64,000 nt of DNA, taken from Dioscorea cayenensis subsp. rotundata. Lineage: Eukaryota; Streptophyta; Magnoliopsida; Dioscoreales; Dioscoreaceae. The stretch is taken from contig NC_052475.1 of assembly GCF_009730915.1 (NCBI RefSeq), positions 32,115,016 to 32,179,015 of the forward strand, given 5' to 3'. Each line of letters begins with the position of its first letter. Position 1 is the first letter of the stretch. The position numbers were made by a program, and so were the translations under genes. Below the pieces are notes generated by a model that saw only the letters and a list, made by a program, of their open reading frames with translations, had not been told where the DNA came from and made no database searches. Shown one piece after another: positions 11,843-24,164 of this stretch.

Positions 11843-12028
11843 TAACCTATCATCATCTGCAAACAAATCTAGTTATATGTGTGTATTATTTGGCTGATTA
11901 GTGCCATTGTTTCCCTTAACAAAGAACTCATCTTCTCCGTCTCTCCCAATCAAAACAAATTTCAACTCTGTAAACAGTCCAAAAAATATAAATTTCTCAA
12001 TTTTCAAATAGAAAGTGCATATTCACAC

Positions 12029-12076
<48 letters not shown>
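11808..12076. repeat. TTA (11808-11842) and TA (12033-12076) microsatellites
   Basis: Two uninterrupted simple repeats about 190 bases apart. The TA run of 22 units is long enough to be unstable or variable. Confidence 0.9.
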
Positions 12077-12079
<3 letters not shown>

Positions 12080-13980
12080 CATTTATGTTTTTTCACCAAA
12101 TAGAGCCATTGGATCACTAGGAAAGATATGAACATGCATAATACTTGATAAATTCGTGAACGTGAAAAGCACACATTTAACGACTAAACCACTGCATTAC
12201 ATCACTCACTTTCATATTTTCAAAATATACCATCATCTACGACTCAATTCTCATCATTCAGAAAGTAACTTTTAATAAGGACTCCAAAATCCAACTACAT
12301 CTCGATCATTTATAACATCATTGAAATTAAAATGCATTAATATACAGTAAACATCAACAATTGTGCGAGGAGATCTGAGCATAGTTTTAGAATAATAATA
12401 ATCCAAAAACAAACAAGAAGAAAGAGCACAAAGGGACATAAGGGTTGTGTCATCCATCCCTTGTCTGCTTTCAATCCCAAGGCCCCCTCCTTTGTGGACG
12501 GTGGTGTATGTCAAGACTAATTCATTCTTTCTGTTCACATTCCAACATGAGGGGGACAAGCCTGTCTTCATTCTGTGTAAGCATGAGGCCTCTGAGAGAG
12601 ATGTTGGGTACAAGCTCGTTTACCTACCTACCAAACCTCTCTCTCTCTCTCTCTCCTTCATTGAAGAGTTTAATATTATGTGTTTCTCTTTTAACAAAAG
12701 GAAAACATAAAGAAAAGCAACGTTTACACACATAAAAGCAAGAGAACATTCCTGAGACTAAGATCAGAGCTCTGGACTTGGGACAGAAATCAAGTGGAAA
12801 TTTTTTTGAATTGATCAGAGATCAAATAATATATTTATATAAAAAAATACAATTGAAAGTAACTAATAATATAATAAATGTTAAGTTAGTAAATAATGGA
12901 TACTCATACATAAGTTTTTAAGTTGTATCAAGATAATATCATATGTTAGGTTTGGATTAAACTAACCTTCTTATACAGTGTTAATTTGATGGGTTTTTTT
13001 TTATATCTCCACACAACTTTTTATAAAATGTTCAAATTGAGGATGGAGGGAGAAGAAAGGGACAAACTGATCAAAGACAAAAAAAGAAAAGTTTGAACAT
13101 GTTATGATAAAAAGAGCATTTTCCCCCTCTCACCAAGACCATGATAAAAGAAAAGCTAACGTTTGAACCTATAAATTTTTATTTTCTTGGTACATATGAT
13201 GACTATAGAACATTAGACTTGTTCCCACATAAATTGCTTTAGGAACATTGGCACCAGAGAAATAAAGATCAAGGTATAACATGCATGAATCTTATCAACA
13301 GAACTAAAATGAAAGCAGTCTTCATCCTTACAGAGACGCTTAAAAAACACACATACAAACAAACAAATGCTTACAAGCAGTGAGACATGAAGAAAGCACT
13401 TTGGAACAGTGCAAGAAAATAGCGGTAGTCAGTGGAAGCATGCATGGATTTCAATGAAAGGCGTGAAAGGCGAGAGAGACTCAAGCTCCACAAACAGTTT
13501 GAGCAAAAGAGTGGTTGGATAAATTTAATGCTATTAAAACCAAAGAAATTAATCACAGAAATTGCAGATATTTATGTACTAGTGCATAATTACTGAGACC
13601 AAAATAAATAAATAAATAAATAAATAAATTAATTAACAAGGGTTCTGATTGGACTAGTGCAAGTCAAAGGAAGCAGGTGCTTGCGCATGGAGAACATCAA
13701 GCATGAGAACTCACTTTCAAACTCATTACATGTACTATTCATTGGGGGAGGTGGAACCCTAGAAATTAATGTGGGACGGAGAGTGAAGGGAGAAAACAAA
13801 CACAGTGACCACCCCACCAACTTCTTTTTGAAGTTGGAACATTAGACTTGGGTCCACCACACAGAGTACAATTTAGACTCTTTTGTCCCCATGTTAAGAG
13901 CACACAACCAATTCTTCCTGCCCCTGCCCCATCAGGCCCACATTAAACACAACAACCTCTCTAAAGTGTCAATGCAAACC

Positions 13981-15159
13981 AGCAAACCAGCAAACCAGAA
14001 ATGTGAGTACCATGCTTATATATTCATGTCCATATTTACTCTTTTAACCGATGTCAGACTATTACTATAGCTAAACAAAAATACCAAGATATACACAATA
14101 AAAATCAGAGAATCATTGGTGCAAAAATTGAAAGAAGACAAATAGTTTTACCGAGTTGATTTCACAAGCTAACTTGTATAGTATAAATAACGTTACTTAC
14201 CAAATGATGATGCGGCTTGTGTGTGGTGAAACTCAAAGGTCCAATTTCCTGATAAAGATCTTGAATTTATCTGTAGCTTTTTCTCGAAGCAAAAGAACCT
14301 CCAGTTGACTAGCAACATCAATTGTTACCACTAATCCTATAAATGACCATCAAAGTGCAAGCTATTGTCATTTCTGAGACCAAAATGTAGTTAAGTATCA
14401 GAAAGATATCAAATCACAAACCATTAAATGTCCAACAAACTTTGTTTTTTGAAGTACAGCAAATGAATGACATTTAAGTGCGGAACTTAAAGGAATAACC
14501 AGAGAGAGGATATTACATAAGTGATCTAAAACCCAGGCCTTTTCTCTGAATTAACAACTTCAGAGTTCAGCTGGGGATGCATTTACTGAGAACATGACGC
14601 CATAAATTCACTTTCACCCATTGGTGGCCGATTGACAAGTCCATAGGTCATGATATTTTCCATCAAAGTTCAGAGATCATCACTCAAATACCACATCATC
14701 CGCATATAATATATTGACCACGTGAGACATAGCTTCCCCTACAATTACTACAAAAATATGAAACAGGATGGTGATCGAAGCCATGCTGCTGCATATAAAT
14801 GGTATCAAGAGTGCAACTGAATATTTAAACAGAGTGGAGTGAGCTAGTGAGGTGCTATGTGTTTGGTGGACGGCCAAAATCTAGGAAAAGGACAAGTATG
14901 AAATTAATACCTTTTAAAGTAAACTTGAGCACGATCACTTGCACATTCAATGGATCTCTGAATTTAAAGAAAACAGTGATACACAAACATGAATACTAAC
15001 TACCACCGGTTCCATCCAATGTGTTGCTGTAGTGTACAGGCCAGTAAAATTTAGCTAAGATGATGGTGAATCACTACAACATTAATATTCACAAAAATAA
15101 TGAGAACAGGAACTAAATCTGAGTATGGATATAAGAATCACATGAATCCAATGAGAAAA

Positions 15160-15190
<31 letters not shown>

Positions 15191-15855
15191 GCATGAATGA
15201 TTCAACAACCAGAACCTATGAAGCTAGTACTTTATTTTTTCCTAATGTCCATGGCTAACTGTTCAAGCACCGTTTGTTTGGGTTTAGGTCGAATGGGTGG
15301 GCAGTGCATGTCTCTCCTTCAATTGGTCCATACATGGTCTAGAGTGTAGATGTAACAAATAATGCTTCCCTTCCCAACGAAGTTTAAAAGAACACCACTC
15401 TCTTTTTCTCCTTTAGCTGATGAATGCCTTTGGTTCTCTTTTTCAAGAAGTATGGTCATCCTTACCCCATTATATCAAGATCAATTTCCTATAAAAGAGA
15501 GGTATTGAGTGTTCTAGAAGAGATGGTTGGCTATAGTTTCTGCAAAAACGCCCATAACTTGACTACCCTAAGCTTCCTACTGCATGCACTATGAATAGGA
15601 ACCAATCCTATCAAGAGCCACTTTCCTCGATGCAGCAACAGAGGACCATAAACACTTTTGAGGTGACTGATCTTTAGATGAAATCATATGTCATGTTTTT
15701 GATAAGTCTGAGAGATGGCCTCACCATCACTGAGTGAGTTTCTAAATGCTGCTTGTATAACTAGATCTCAATCTAGAAAGCAAATCTAATAGAATCACAA
15801 ACTGCACTCTTGACTTGAAGCCATGCAATCCTGGATATCCTTCCCATCTCACAAC
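13981..15855. other. Region between WIP-side spacer and assembly gap, no gene recognised
   Basis: This would be the downstream side of the minus-strand ZIP transporter gene, but none of the expected C-terminal ZIP coding sequence (HEMLPLAFDYAG-like) was found here on the minus strand. A short open stretch after a splice-like AG at 14340-14233 (minus) reads LVVTIDVASQLEVLLLREK but matches nothing I know. A GA microsatellite lies at 15160-15184. Confidence 0.5.
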
Positions 15856-16855
15856 NNNNNNNNNNNNNNNNNNNNNNNNNNNNNNNNNNNNNNNNNNNNN
15901 NNNNNNNNNNNNNNNNNNNNNNNNNNNNNNNNNNNNNNNNNNNNNNNNNNNNNNNNNNNNNNNNNNNNNNNNNNNNNNNNNNNNNNNNNNNNNNNNNNNN
16001 NNNNNNNNNNNNNNNNNNNNNNNNNNNNNNNNNNNNNNNNNNNNNNNNNNNNNNNNNNNNNNNNNNNNNNNNNNNNNNNNNNNNNNNNNNNNNNNNNNNN
16101 NNNNNNNNNNNNNNNNNNNNNNNNNNNNNNNNNNNNNNNNNNNNNNNNNNNNNNNNNNNNNNNNNNNNNNNNNNNNNNNNNNNNNNNNNNNNNNNNNNNN
16201 NNNNNNNNNNNNNNNNNNNNNNNNNNNNNNNNNNNNNNNNNNNNNNNNNNNNNNNNNNNNNNNNNNNNNNNNNNNNNNNNNNNNNNNNNNNNNNNNNNNN
16301 NNNNNNNNNNNNNNNNNNNNNNNNNNNNNNNNNNNNNNNNNNNNNNNNNNNNNNNNNNNNNNNNNNNNNNNNNNNNNNNNNNNNNNNNNNNNNNNNNNNN
16401 NNNNNNNNNNNNNNNNNNNNNNNNNNNNNNNNNNNNNNNNNNNNNNNNNNNNNNNNNNNNNNNNNNNNNNNNNNNNNNNNNNNNNNNNNNNNNNNNNNNN
16501 NNNNNNNNNNNNNNNNNNNNNNNNNNNNNNNNNNNNNNNNNNNNNNNNNNNNNNNNNNNNNNNNNNNNNNNNNNNNNNNNNNNNNNNNNNNNNNNNNNNN
16601 NNNNNNNNNNNNNNNNNNNNNNNNNNNNNNNNNNNNNNNNNNNNNNNNNNNNNNNNNNNNNNNNNNNNNNNNNNNNNNNNNNNNNNNNNNNNNNNNNNNN
16701 NNNNNNNNNNNNNNNNNNNNNNNNNNNNNNNNNNNNNNNNNNNNNNNNNNNNNNNNNNNNNNNNNNNNNNNNNNNNNNNNNNNNNNNNNNNNNNNNNNNN
16801 NNNNNNNNNNNNNNNNNNNNNNNNNNNNNNNNNNNNNNNNNNNNNNNNNNNNNNN
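15856..16855. other. Assembly gap, exactly 1000 N
   Basis: The run is exactly 1000 unknown bases, suggesting a fixed-size scaffold gap rather than a measured length. It falls inside the ZTP29-like gene and most likely hides its last exons. Open frames that cross it are artefacts. Confidence 0.98.
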
Positions 16856-17045
16856 TTCAACTTTCTTTATCAGCACATGTTAAAAAACAAATCATCCAAC
16901 ATCATAGAAAATGAAACAGATTTATCTGCAAACAATAAGGGAACACATAGGATAGTAATTTAAGTATGCCAGACTGCCAGTGACATGTTGCAGGGATGCA
17001 TAATTTTTGCTAGTATGAATAATTCCATATAAGTTGAGGGCTAAC

Positions 17046-20000
17046 CTCTGGAATATTGTGTAAAGCAATAGCCAAAGCTAAGTTCAGTCCAACACGTAGG
17101 CCCTATAATTCAATAAACAAGATTGATAAATAAAACAGCAACAATCATTAACTAATAGCATAAGGAAACACAAATATCAACAAAAATAATTTCATAACTT
17201 GACAATAAAACCACAATGGCAATACAGGCTCCTCTAGTAAAGAATTATCAAATTATTGCCTTTCAATATATATTGAGTAAGCAAAAAATTAGTAAAGTCC
17301 GACAGACACGGCTTCAACTGTGCATAACCTATCTCAAGAATTTCTTTATCCAAAAAACAGAATCAAATTAGCAATAAAACCTGAAATATGTAGGGCAAAA
17401 ATTAGAAATTTGAATATGCAAATAGTACCATTAGATAATAAGAGTATATCAGAATTATGCAGTAAACCACCAACACATAAAAGACTGGTAAGGACTCTCC
17501 CAGGGGGTGCCCCAGTAACCAAAATGGCAACAAATATTTGAATTGTTGGCATACTTCATTGGAATAAGGAGCATTGACAGAGCAATTCAAATGTAAGGCA
17601 ATTAGTGAATCCTTCAACAGTGGTAGTGTCTGGCTGACATCTCTAAGATTGGAGAACATGTGTATTAATCTTCAAGGCTTGGAACTCTGCAATTTTCTGC
17701 AATACAGATTCCGAACACATTTGGTGGGAATGTGGAGTGAGGACTGTGGCAACATAATCCACTATTATTCAGCACAAGAATTTAAAGGGAAATCTGGTGA
17801 GTTAGTATATCTAGGTTTCAATAAATATTCAGACTTGGAAAAGTAGCCATCTGACTTCTCTGGCCAAAAGTATGTTCCTATATAAAATGCAGGTGCATGT
17901 GGTCTTCAGCATATTCATATAGTCGTCAAGCTAGAAGGTTGTCATGCAAGACATAGAGAGGCTATGCAAAATCATGCAAGTACTTGTGCGGCATGATGTT
18001 ATATGTCATCATGGCCAGCCATTGTACTTAGAATGTTGCCCATATAACTAGCATGCTGATAACCAGCCAGACTCATTACTTACATTCTAAAAAAGGATAG
18101 GCAATGGATGATACTGTAAAAAACATTAAAAAAAAAAAAAGGCAATGCATAATTTTCACAAACAATACTGATTAATTACATCATGTAGAATCCATGTTAC
18201 AAGTATTATGGAAGATGACAGATACCTTCATAGAACCCAGAAACACTGCCATTCCCTCAGGGAAGTTGTGCAAACTAATGCCTGCATGTTCCAAAAAGAA
18301 CCAAGACATAAAAAACGAAACCAAAATTATATGGAACAGTGCACAAAGGGCCAATATATCATGTAAATTAGGAGATTTTTGTGTGCTTTTCCAACCTATA
18401 TTGCAGATACAACATCAACTTATTATATAAATCAATGGATAGCATAGATCAAAGCGTTTGTTATATTTTGAAAGGTAATGATTATAGCCTGTATCAACCT
18501 TGTACTTCTAGAAGTTAATAAATTAAGAAACAAAACACTTTATAGTTCATACATTTTAGGGATTACATCACATCATTCAAAGAGGCCGTTTTTGTCATTA
18601 AATTAATTATCAGCTGCAAACACAATTATTGATGTAAATGGTAGAAAAATCATATACTTGCTTTACCAATTGAATGGATTGGCAATTTACCCTCAAGCAC
18701 TATGAACTTTTAGCATTCTTTAGATAAGTACAAAAAACTAAAATATCCACAGATAGCAGAAGAATATATTTATTTTCCCATGAAGACTACTTTTACTTCC
18801 AAAGGAAACGAAAAAGTTACAACCAAGCATCAGTGAATGACAAAAAGGACTGAAAGATTCATGAGACATAGGATAGGTTCTGCTCATTCAGGTTTAATAG
18901 GGGATGCACCATTAGGAGTCTAGGGCAAGTGGTTTTGCATTGTACATATGCCAAGAAAGTATGTGTATATACTGCATAATATGCTTACAAACTTGACCTT
19001 AAAGAAGATTATTTAATCACATGCTTACCAACTGCAGTTATTATCCCACTAAACAAGACTTGACGGCGATGTTTTTTCATCAGGTCTTTGCCTGATCCAT
19101 CATCATCTTCCTATTACCCAAAGCACACAAAAAGTTTAATATTTGGCCACAAAAAACTGTGTTGCTTAAAGGAAAGAATAGCATTCAAACTTGTTTCTTT
19201 CTTTCGTCAGCATTTGGAACAAGGGTTGGCTCTGGGATGAAATTGACAATAAAGGCAAACAGAATAACTCCTGCAAAGAACTGCAAAAATGATAAGTGTA
19301 AACAAACCATGAGAAAGGAGAGAAACTAAATAAATAAACAATCAAATTTCAGGTTCACATCAGTCGAATATCAGTAAGCAGTCGCATAAGAAGCTGTCTC
19401 ACCCATAGGTTACCCTTTAAGAAGCCAATGGAATTCATGGCATTATGTGCCAAGTCTAAAAAAGATATGCTCAACATAAGGCCAGCAGCAAAACCCTGAC
19501 AAGACAGTCATACAATTAATTCCCGCTTGTTACAATAGAAAAAAAAAGGGAATAAGCAAAACAAAAGCTTCGCAAAACAAGAACATACCTGTAATAGGCC
19601 AAGCATTTTAAGATTGGGAGTGGGATTAAGAACCACCAAGAGTGCACCTGATCCAAACAGCATGTGTTTAGTAAGGTTAACAGTCACATTCTTATTCACT
19701 TGCCATCAATATTAAGTCATTACAGGCAATGAAGGAGTTCCCTTGCTACTAAAACCAGTGCAAAAGGCACTGCAATAATAAAATTAAAGTTTTCATGCTT
19801 CTCTTGGTTCATAGTATGACTAATTCCTTCTAATAGCAGGCAAATATTTAAAAATGCTAATTCCACTGATTCAATTCATCAAACACCAAACCTTCCTTAA
19901 TAAGAATACAAGAAGAAATCGAAGCGAAGGCTTTTTAAACACTGAAAAACAAAGAATTAAACCAAAGAAATATCGACGCAATAAAGAACAAAAATAATTC

Positions 20001-20362
20001 AAAGCGATTGCAAATCAAATCAAACTCACGATCACCACAAACCAGAGAATCAATTACTGGAAATCCAGCAAAACATTAACTCAGTAAGAGATGTGGATCA
20101 TCAACCATACCCCGAGCGAATAAAACAGTCTCATCAATTAAACAACTCATGATCTCAACAAACAAGAGAAGCATACATTCCCAAAACTAAAATCAACTGA
20201 AATAAAAACTAAAACAAAGCAAAACCATCACTCAAATCCACGAATCTCTTTGGAAAAAAGAACAACAAAAGAAACGAACTAGCAAATCGTTGAAGTACCT
20301 ATGGATGTACTCAACCCGCCGACCATAGAGAAGGCAAGCGCCACAAGAACCTGGGAATCCAT
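17046..20362 (-). CDS. ZTP29: ZTP29-like ZIP-family zinc transporter, 5' seven exons (3' end lost in gap)
   Basis: Membrane transporter of the ZIP (SLC39) family; Arabidopsis ZTP29 is reported as an ER zinc transporter linked to salt stress. Minus-strand exons 20299-20362, 19589-19647, 19403-19495, 19191-19280, 19029-19110, 18226-18281 and 17046-17102 join with correct phases to give 167 residues. The start is MDSQVLVALAFSMVGGLSTS, with membrane helix 1. Helices 2 and 3 follow (LGLLQ|GFAAGLMLSISFLDLAHNAM and FFAGVILFAFIVNFIPEPTL). A cytosolic linker with EDDDGSG replaces a long His-rich loop. The transport-site motifs are HNFPEG and HNIPE. The family protein is about 275 residues, so roughly 110 residues are missing; they should begin GVAVALP in the gap at 15856-16855. 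No C-terminal exons were found beyond the gap. Confidence 0.92.
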
Positions 20363-20493
20363 GAAGATCGCTCCTCCAATGGTGCTTCTCGCTAGCAGGA
20401 TGGGAGAAGAGAGGGAGAGAGAGAGATCGAGAGATGGAGAGAAAGGGGGGGCGGGAATGGATTTGATGAAAAAACATAGGAGGGCTGTGTAGG

Positions 20494-20502
20494 TATTTAT
20501 AT
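20494..20502 (-). promoter_or_regulatory. TATA box of the ZTP29-like gene
   Basis: On the minus strand this reads TATATAAAT, about 130 bases upstream of the ATG at 20362. A CT-rich leader (20400-20435) lies between them. GGGCC-type elements (20523, 20548, 20588) sit just upstream and resemble site II promoter motifs. Confidence 0.6.
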
Positions 20503-20509
20503 ACGGCAT

Positions 20510-22389
20510 GAAATAGGTAGTGGGCCTCGTGGACTGTACTTATAACGGGCCGGGCTGGAGTACTGTTGCACTGATCCTATCTTATCGGGCCGGAACCCGA
20601 AAATGAATGGGTGTTTTTGTATCTATGTCCCTGCAAAATCTTTCAATTGCGTGTTTTATATATACTTCCCGAAAATTTAGAATTATTATTGGGCACCCCT
20701 AAATATAAATATATATATATATATTTATATATGTGAACATTACTAAATGATGATATGTAAAAAAATAATGAATTATGTAAATACTAAACTATTATTTTAT
20801 TTTTATGCGAGATTTTTCATAGTGTTAGCAATTTTTTTATTTTATGCATGTATGTTTTCACATGTGCAATAGTAATGGTGTACCTTAAAAAAGATTTAAT
20901 TGCATTTTGACAATTTGATTTTAGTTGCATTGGTATATTCACAACAAGCTATGTTTTTTTAGGAAATCCATGTTATATATAGATAAATATTTGTGAGGAT
21001 TATAATATTATACCGGGCTGGAATGGCGGGCCTCACCGATTAGTCGGCCCATTTAGACAGGCCCGGAGCGGGTCAGTTATAAGCTTGGAAAAAGAGGTCA
21101 CGTTGGGCATTGGATGCTTGCGTTTGCTTGGGTCCCTGTGTTGGTTATGATTCGATGTAAGGTATTGAACTATTTATTTTAACAGGTTCAGAACATTCAT
21201 ATTGCGCATATGCCCTTATGAAATTTATTAATTTCTTTAGGGATATTTTAATAAATTTCATTATGGTTATTTGCATCGCTGTTTACTTCGGGGATAAAAA
21301 AGAAATTACTTTATATATCTTTGTGAATAATGTATCGTTTGACTTGTATGTTTGGTCAACCATTGGATAGTCCAATGGTATGACATTAAAGTGTAAGGAA
21401 AAAGTTATGGGTTCAAATCTCTCCCCCGACAGTACTGTTCCCCATACTGTTCATACACTATTCACCCGGGATTCCTATACTATTCTCATCATCGTCATAT
21501 ATATAGTATATCCGGATTCTAGATTGTTTAAGATCTATTTATATTAATAAAAAAAGTCTACATTGTCTCTATTATTCACTTGTACGTTTGGATAAACCTC
21601 AAAATTTTGCATGCATTATAGATGGTTAAAGTTGTGTTATTCTACATTAAAATGATGGAGAAGACATAAGTTAGAATATTATTTTGACAAAATAAATAAA
21701 CTATATATATATATTTAAAAATAGATAAAAGTATAATGATAGAGATGCAATTAGTTATGGCCAGCTCCATAACAAAATAACAGGCCAAACAAAATCTAAG
21801 ATAAAATACTCACTTTTAGATTTTATACTATTTATTCTTTAAACAAAATAAATTAACTCAAATCACATTAACAAAAATGAAGCAAAAAAAGAACCGTCAT
21901 AGAACGGAATTAAAACAAAAACAAGGGGTCAAAGTTGGTCAAACCATCAAGAGTGATTAGATGGCACATACGAGAATTTAAAAACAAAATATTAATAATT
22001 AAAAATTATGTCCTCAACAAAGATCACCCACTCTATAAGAATCTGATGTCTTAGATGGATCTATGATAATTTTATTTAAGCCAAAAGAGAAGAACTAATT
22101 GTTAGTAAAATTAAATAGCACAACATCTATACAGACAATTTTTATTACATTAATTATATGCAAAAGCGAAGATGTATAACTCTAACTATAATAATTTAAA
22201 TAAGGAAAACTTTAGACGCTTAATTTTATCTTTAAAATCCATGCTATATTTAATAAGTAAATAATCGATACTACATTCTCTAGTGTTTTTTTTTTTTGTT
22301 TGACTTTCGAATTTAAAAAATTAAAAAATAAACATATGCTCATTTTTTATAGGAACATATTAGGTCTTTCCCACACCCCTACTTCAATA
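20510..22389. other. Upstream spacer of the ZTP29-like gene, no gene
   Basis: AT-rich DNA with TA repeats at about 20705-20730 and a GGGCC-rich patch at 21013-21070. A possible SINE fragment at 21335-21560 is listed separately. Confidence 0.55.
21335..21560 (+). mobile_element. Possible tRNA-derived SINE fragment
   Basis: TAGTCCAATGGT (from about 21369) resembles a polymerase III A box, and GGGTTCAAATC (21409-21419), about 40 bases on, matches a B box. An A-rich end (TAATAAAAAAAG) appears at about 21546-21557. No target duplication was identified, and no cloverleaf can be folded, so a functional tRNA gene is rejected. Confidence 0.35.
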
Positions 22390-22631
22390 TAGTCCTTTTG
22401 TTCTTTTTTTTATCAGTCGTGAATAACCGAATCTCACAAAGAAGTTGGTTACATAATTTAATAAAAAATAGTTATCATTCCAAAATCACCCCTAATTTAT
22501 ATCTTCACATTTCTCTCTCGTATTAAATTTCAAGAAGAGAATTGAATAAAGTGTTAGGATAATTTTGGGAAAAAAATAATAATAAATGTTTTTGTTAAAA
22601 AAATAACAGATAAAAAGGAATGGAGGAGATA
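22390..22631. mobile_element. Stowaway-like MITE, copy 2 (inverted relative to copy 1)
   Basis: The right end (ACAGATAAAAAGGAATGGAG then GAGATA) is an inverted CTCCNTTCC-type terminus next to TA. The left end is more decayed. The reverse complement of the interior (CCAAAATTATCCTAACACTT, ATTCAATT, GAGAGAAATGTGAAGATATA, AATTAGG) aligns with the interior of 4102-4412. This is the strongest evidence for a shared family. Confidence 0.75.
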
Positions 22632-22641
22632 TATATATATA

Positions 22642-22977
22642 GGTATAAATATCAAAATGGTCCTCAATTTTTTGTTTTCCAGCCATTTTCGTTCCATCTA
22701 ATATAGAATCCGCCCTTCTGGTTCTTCTATTTGCACATTTTCATCATTTAGTTGTAAAATCCGCCCTTTTGATCCTCATATTTACATATTTTCATCTTTT
22801 TTGGTCCCTCTAATTCATCAACGGAAAAGATCAAAAGGGCAAATCCGTCAATTAGATTATTAAAGGGACTGAAAAGACAAAAATATGAAAATACGATGAC
22901 CAAAAGGCTGATTTTATATTAGATGCACTAAAAGGTTAAAAAACGCAAAATAGATAAACTATTTTGATATTTTGACC
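22642..22977. mobile_element. Fold-back element with long terminal inverted repeats (MULE-type MITE)
   Basis: The left arm GGTATAAATATCAAAATGGT and the inverted right arm GGTCAAAATATCAAAATAGT begin inverted repeats that stay recognisable for over 100 bases (for example CATCTAATATAGAATCCGCC against CATCTAATATAAAATCAGCC). The 336-bp unit could fold almost end to end. It sits between TA runs (22630-22640 and 22978-22992), so the target duplication cannot be read unambiguously. It starts 10 bases after the Stowaway copy. Confidence 0.7.
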
Positions 22978-23124
22978 ATATATATATATATATTGTGGGT
23001 TGGCAAAAGAAATGAGCAAAATTTCCATTAATTTCCTACTGAAAATGAAGTGTAGTAGGTGGGCTTATATAACAATGGCGAAAGAAAGAGCGGAGTGAGA
23101 AAAATTAGATGGTATTGGGTTTAG

Positions 23125-24161
23125 GCCTATCTCCAACCCAAAACTCTATATTTGGCGCTTCTGTACACAAAAATATAGTTTCTACAGTAAAAGTTTCTCC
23201 AACCACCATCTTTATTTTTAACTCTAAAATAGAATATTCTAAAAATATTCTTCTCACTTCACACTTTTATAGTAATACTAGTAATAAATTTAATCATCTT
23301 TAATTTTTCAATTTTAACCATTGAATTTAAATATTATATTATTTAAAATATAATTTTTTTAATATTTTTTATAAAATATTTATTAAATATAAAATATGAT
23401 TGATAAACTACAAATATAAATACAAATATTAAATTACATTAATTACTTAATAAAAACATAACATACAAACAAGCACCATCAGTGAAAACAAAACATTATT
23501 AAAAACTAAAATAGCACACAAGCTTTTAATTATCTTTGTCATTTGCATAGCTTTTAATTTTTTTCTTATTGTTATCGATGATATTGTGACTATTTTCTGA
23601 TATTGTGACTATTTTCTATGTTTTTATTTTGTTGTTCGTGTAATTTTCGTTAATTTTAATGAAGTTATATTTCGTGTATTATTTTTGTTAATTTTTTATT
23701 TTTTATTAATTGAAAATACAAACTTAAATTATAAATTATTTAATTTAAGTAAAATATAAAATTATAAATATAAATTTTATAAAAAAAGAAAAAAGAAAAA
23801 AAAACTAAAAATTGAAATTGAAAAACAAGAAAAGAATAAAAAAGATAAAAAAATAAAAATTAAAACTGAAAACCAAAAAAAATTAAAAATTAAAAAATTA
23901 AAAAATTAAAAATTAAACTGATAATTAAAACTGGAATATAAAAAAAATAAATTGAAAATTAAAAATTAAAACAAAAATAAACTGAAGATTGAAGAAAAAA
24001 ATAAACTCAAAAGTAAAATAAAAATAAAAAATAAAAAATAGTGTTGCTACAGACGCAACTTCTTGCGTGTCACTGTAGCGTTTCTTAAATTTGGTGAATG
24101 ATTAATCCTGCATCAAATTTGGGTTAAAACGCAAAAATTTACTATAGGGTTGGAGATGGCC
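23125..24161. mobile_element. Tourist/PIF-Harbinger-like element with TTA target duplication
   Basis: The termini GGCCTATCTCCAACCC and, inverted, GGCCATCTCCAACCC match at 15 of 16 positions (with a one-base gap). Both are flanked directly by TTA (23122-23124 and 24162-24164). The subterminal regions both contain CTACAGT-type and CCAAATTT-type motifs. The 1.04-kb body is A/T-rich and non-coding, so it is a large non-autonomous element. Confidence 0.85.
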
Positions 24162-24164
24162 TTA

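Larger units (their letters stand above)
10758..13980. other. Intergenic region, no convincing gene
   Basis: Follows the WIP 3' UTR (GAT-rich to about 10850). Open frames here are short and run through GA, CT, TTA and TA microsatellites. Simple repeats sit at 11050-11064 (TA), 11341-11366 (GA), 11808-11842 (TTA), 12033-12076 (TA) and 12637-12655 (CT). An imperfect direct duplication lies at 11285-11690 and is listed separately. Confidence 0.6.

Noticed and set aside
12445..12735. Overlapping plus-strand open frames of 87-96 codons
   Set aside because: Two frames are open together, both run into a CT microsatellite, and neither resembles a known protein.
14680..14877. Minus-strand frame ending ILYADDVVFE, resembling the YADD box of reverse transcriptases
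   Set aside because: The preceding residues do not match any reverse-transcriptase block, there are no neighbouring domains, and the match is four residues long.
15742..16963. Long open frames of 360-380 codons crossing the N run
   Set aside because: They consist almost wholly of unknown residues and exist only because N codons cannot be stops.
21360..21430. Functional tRNA gene suggested by A- and B-box-like motifs
   Set aside because: No acceptor, D or T stems can be paired; it is better described as a possible SINE fragment.
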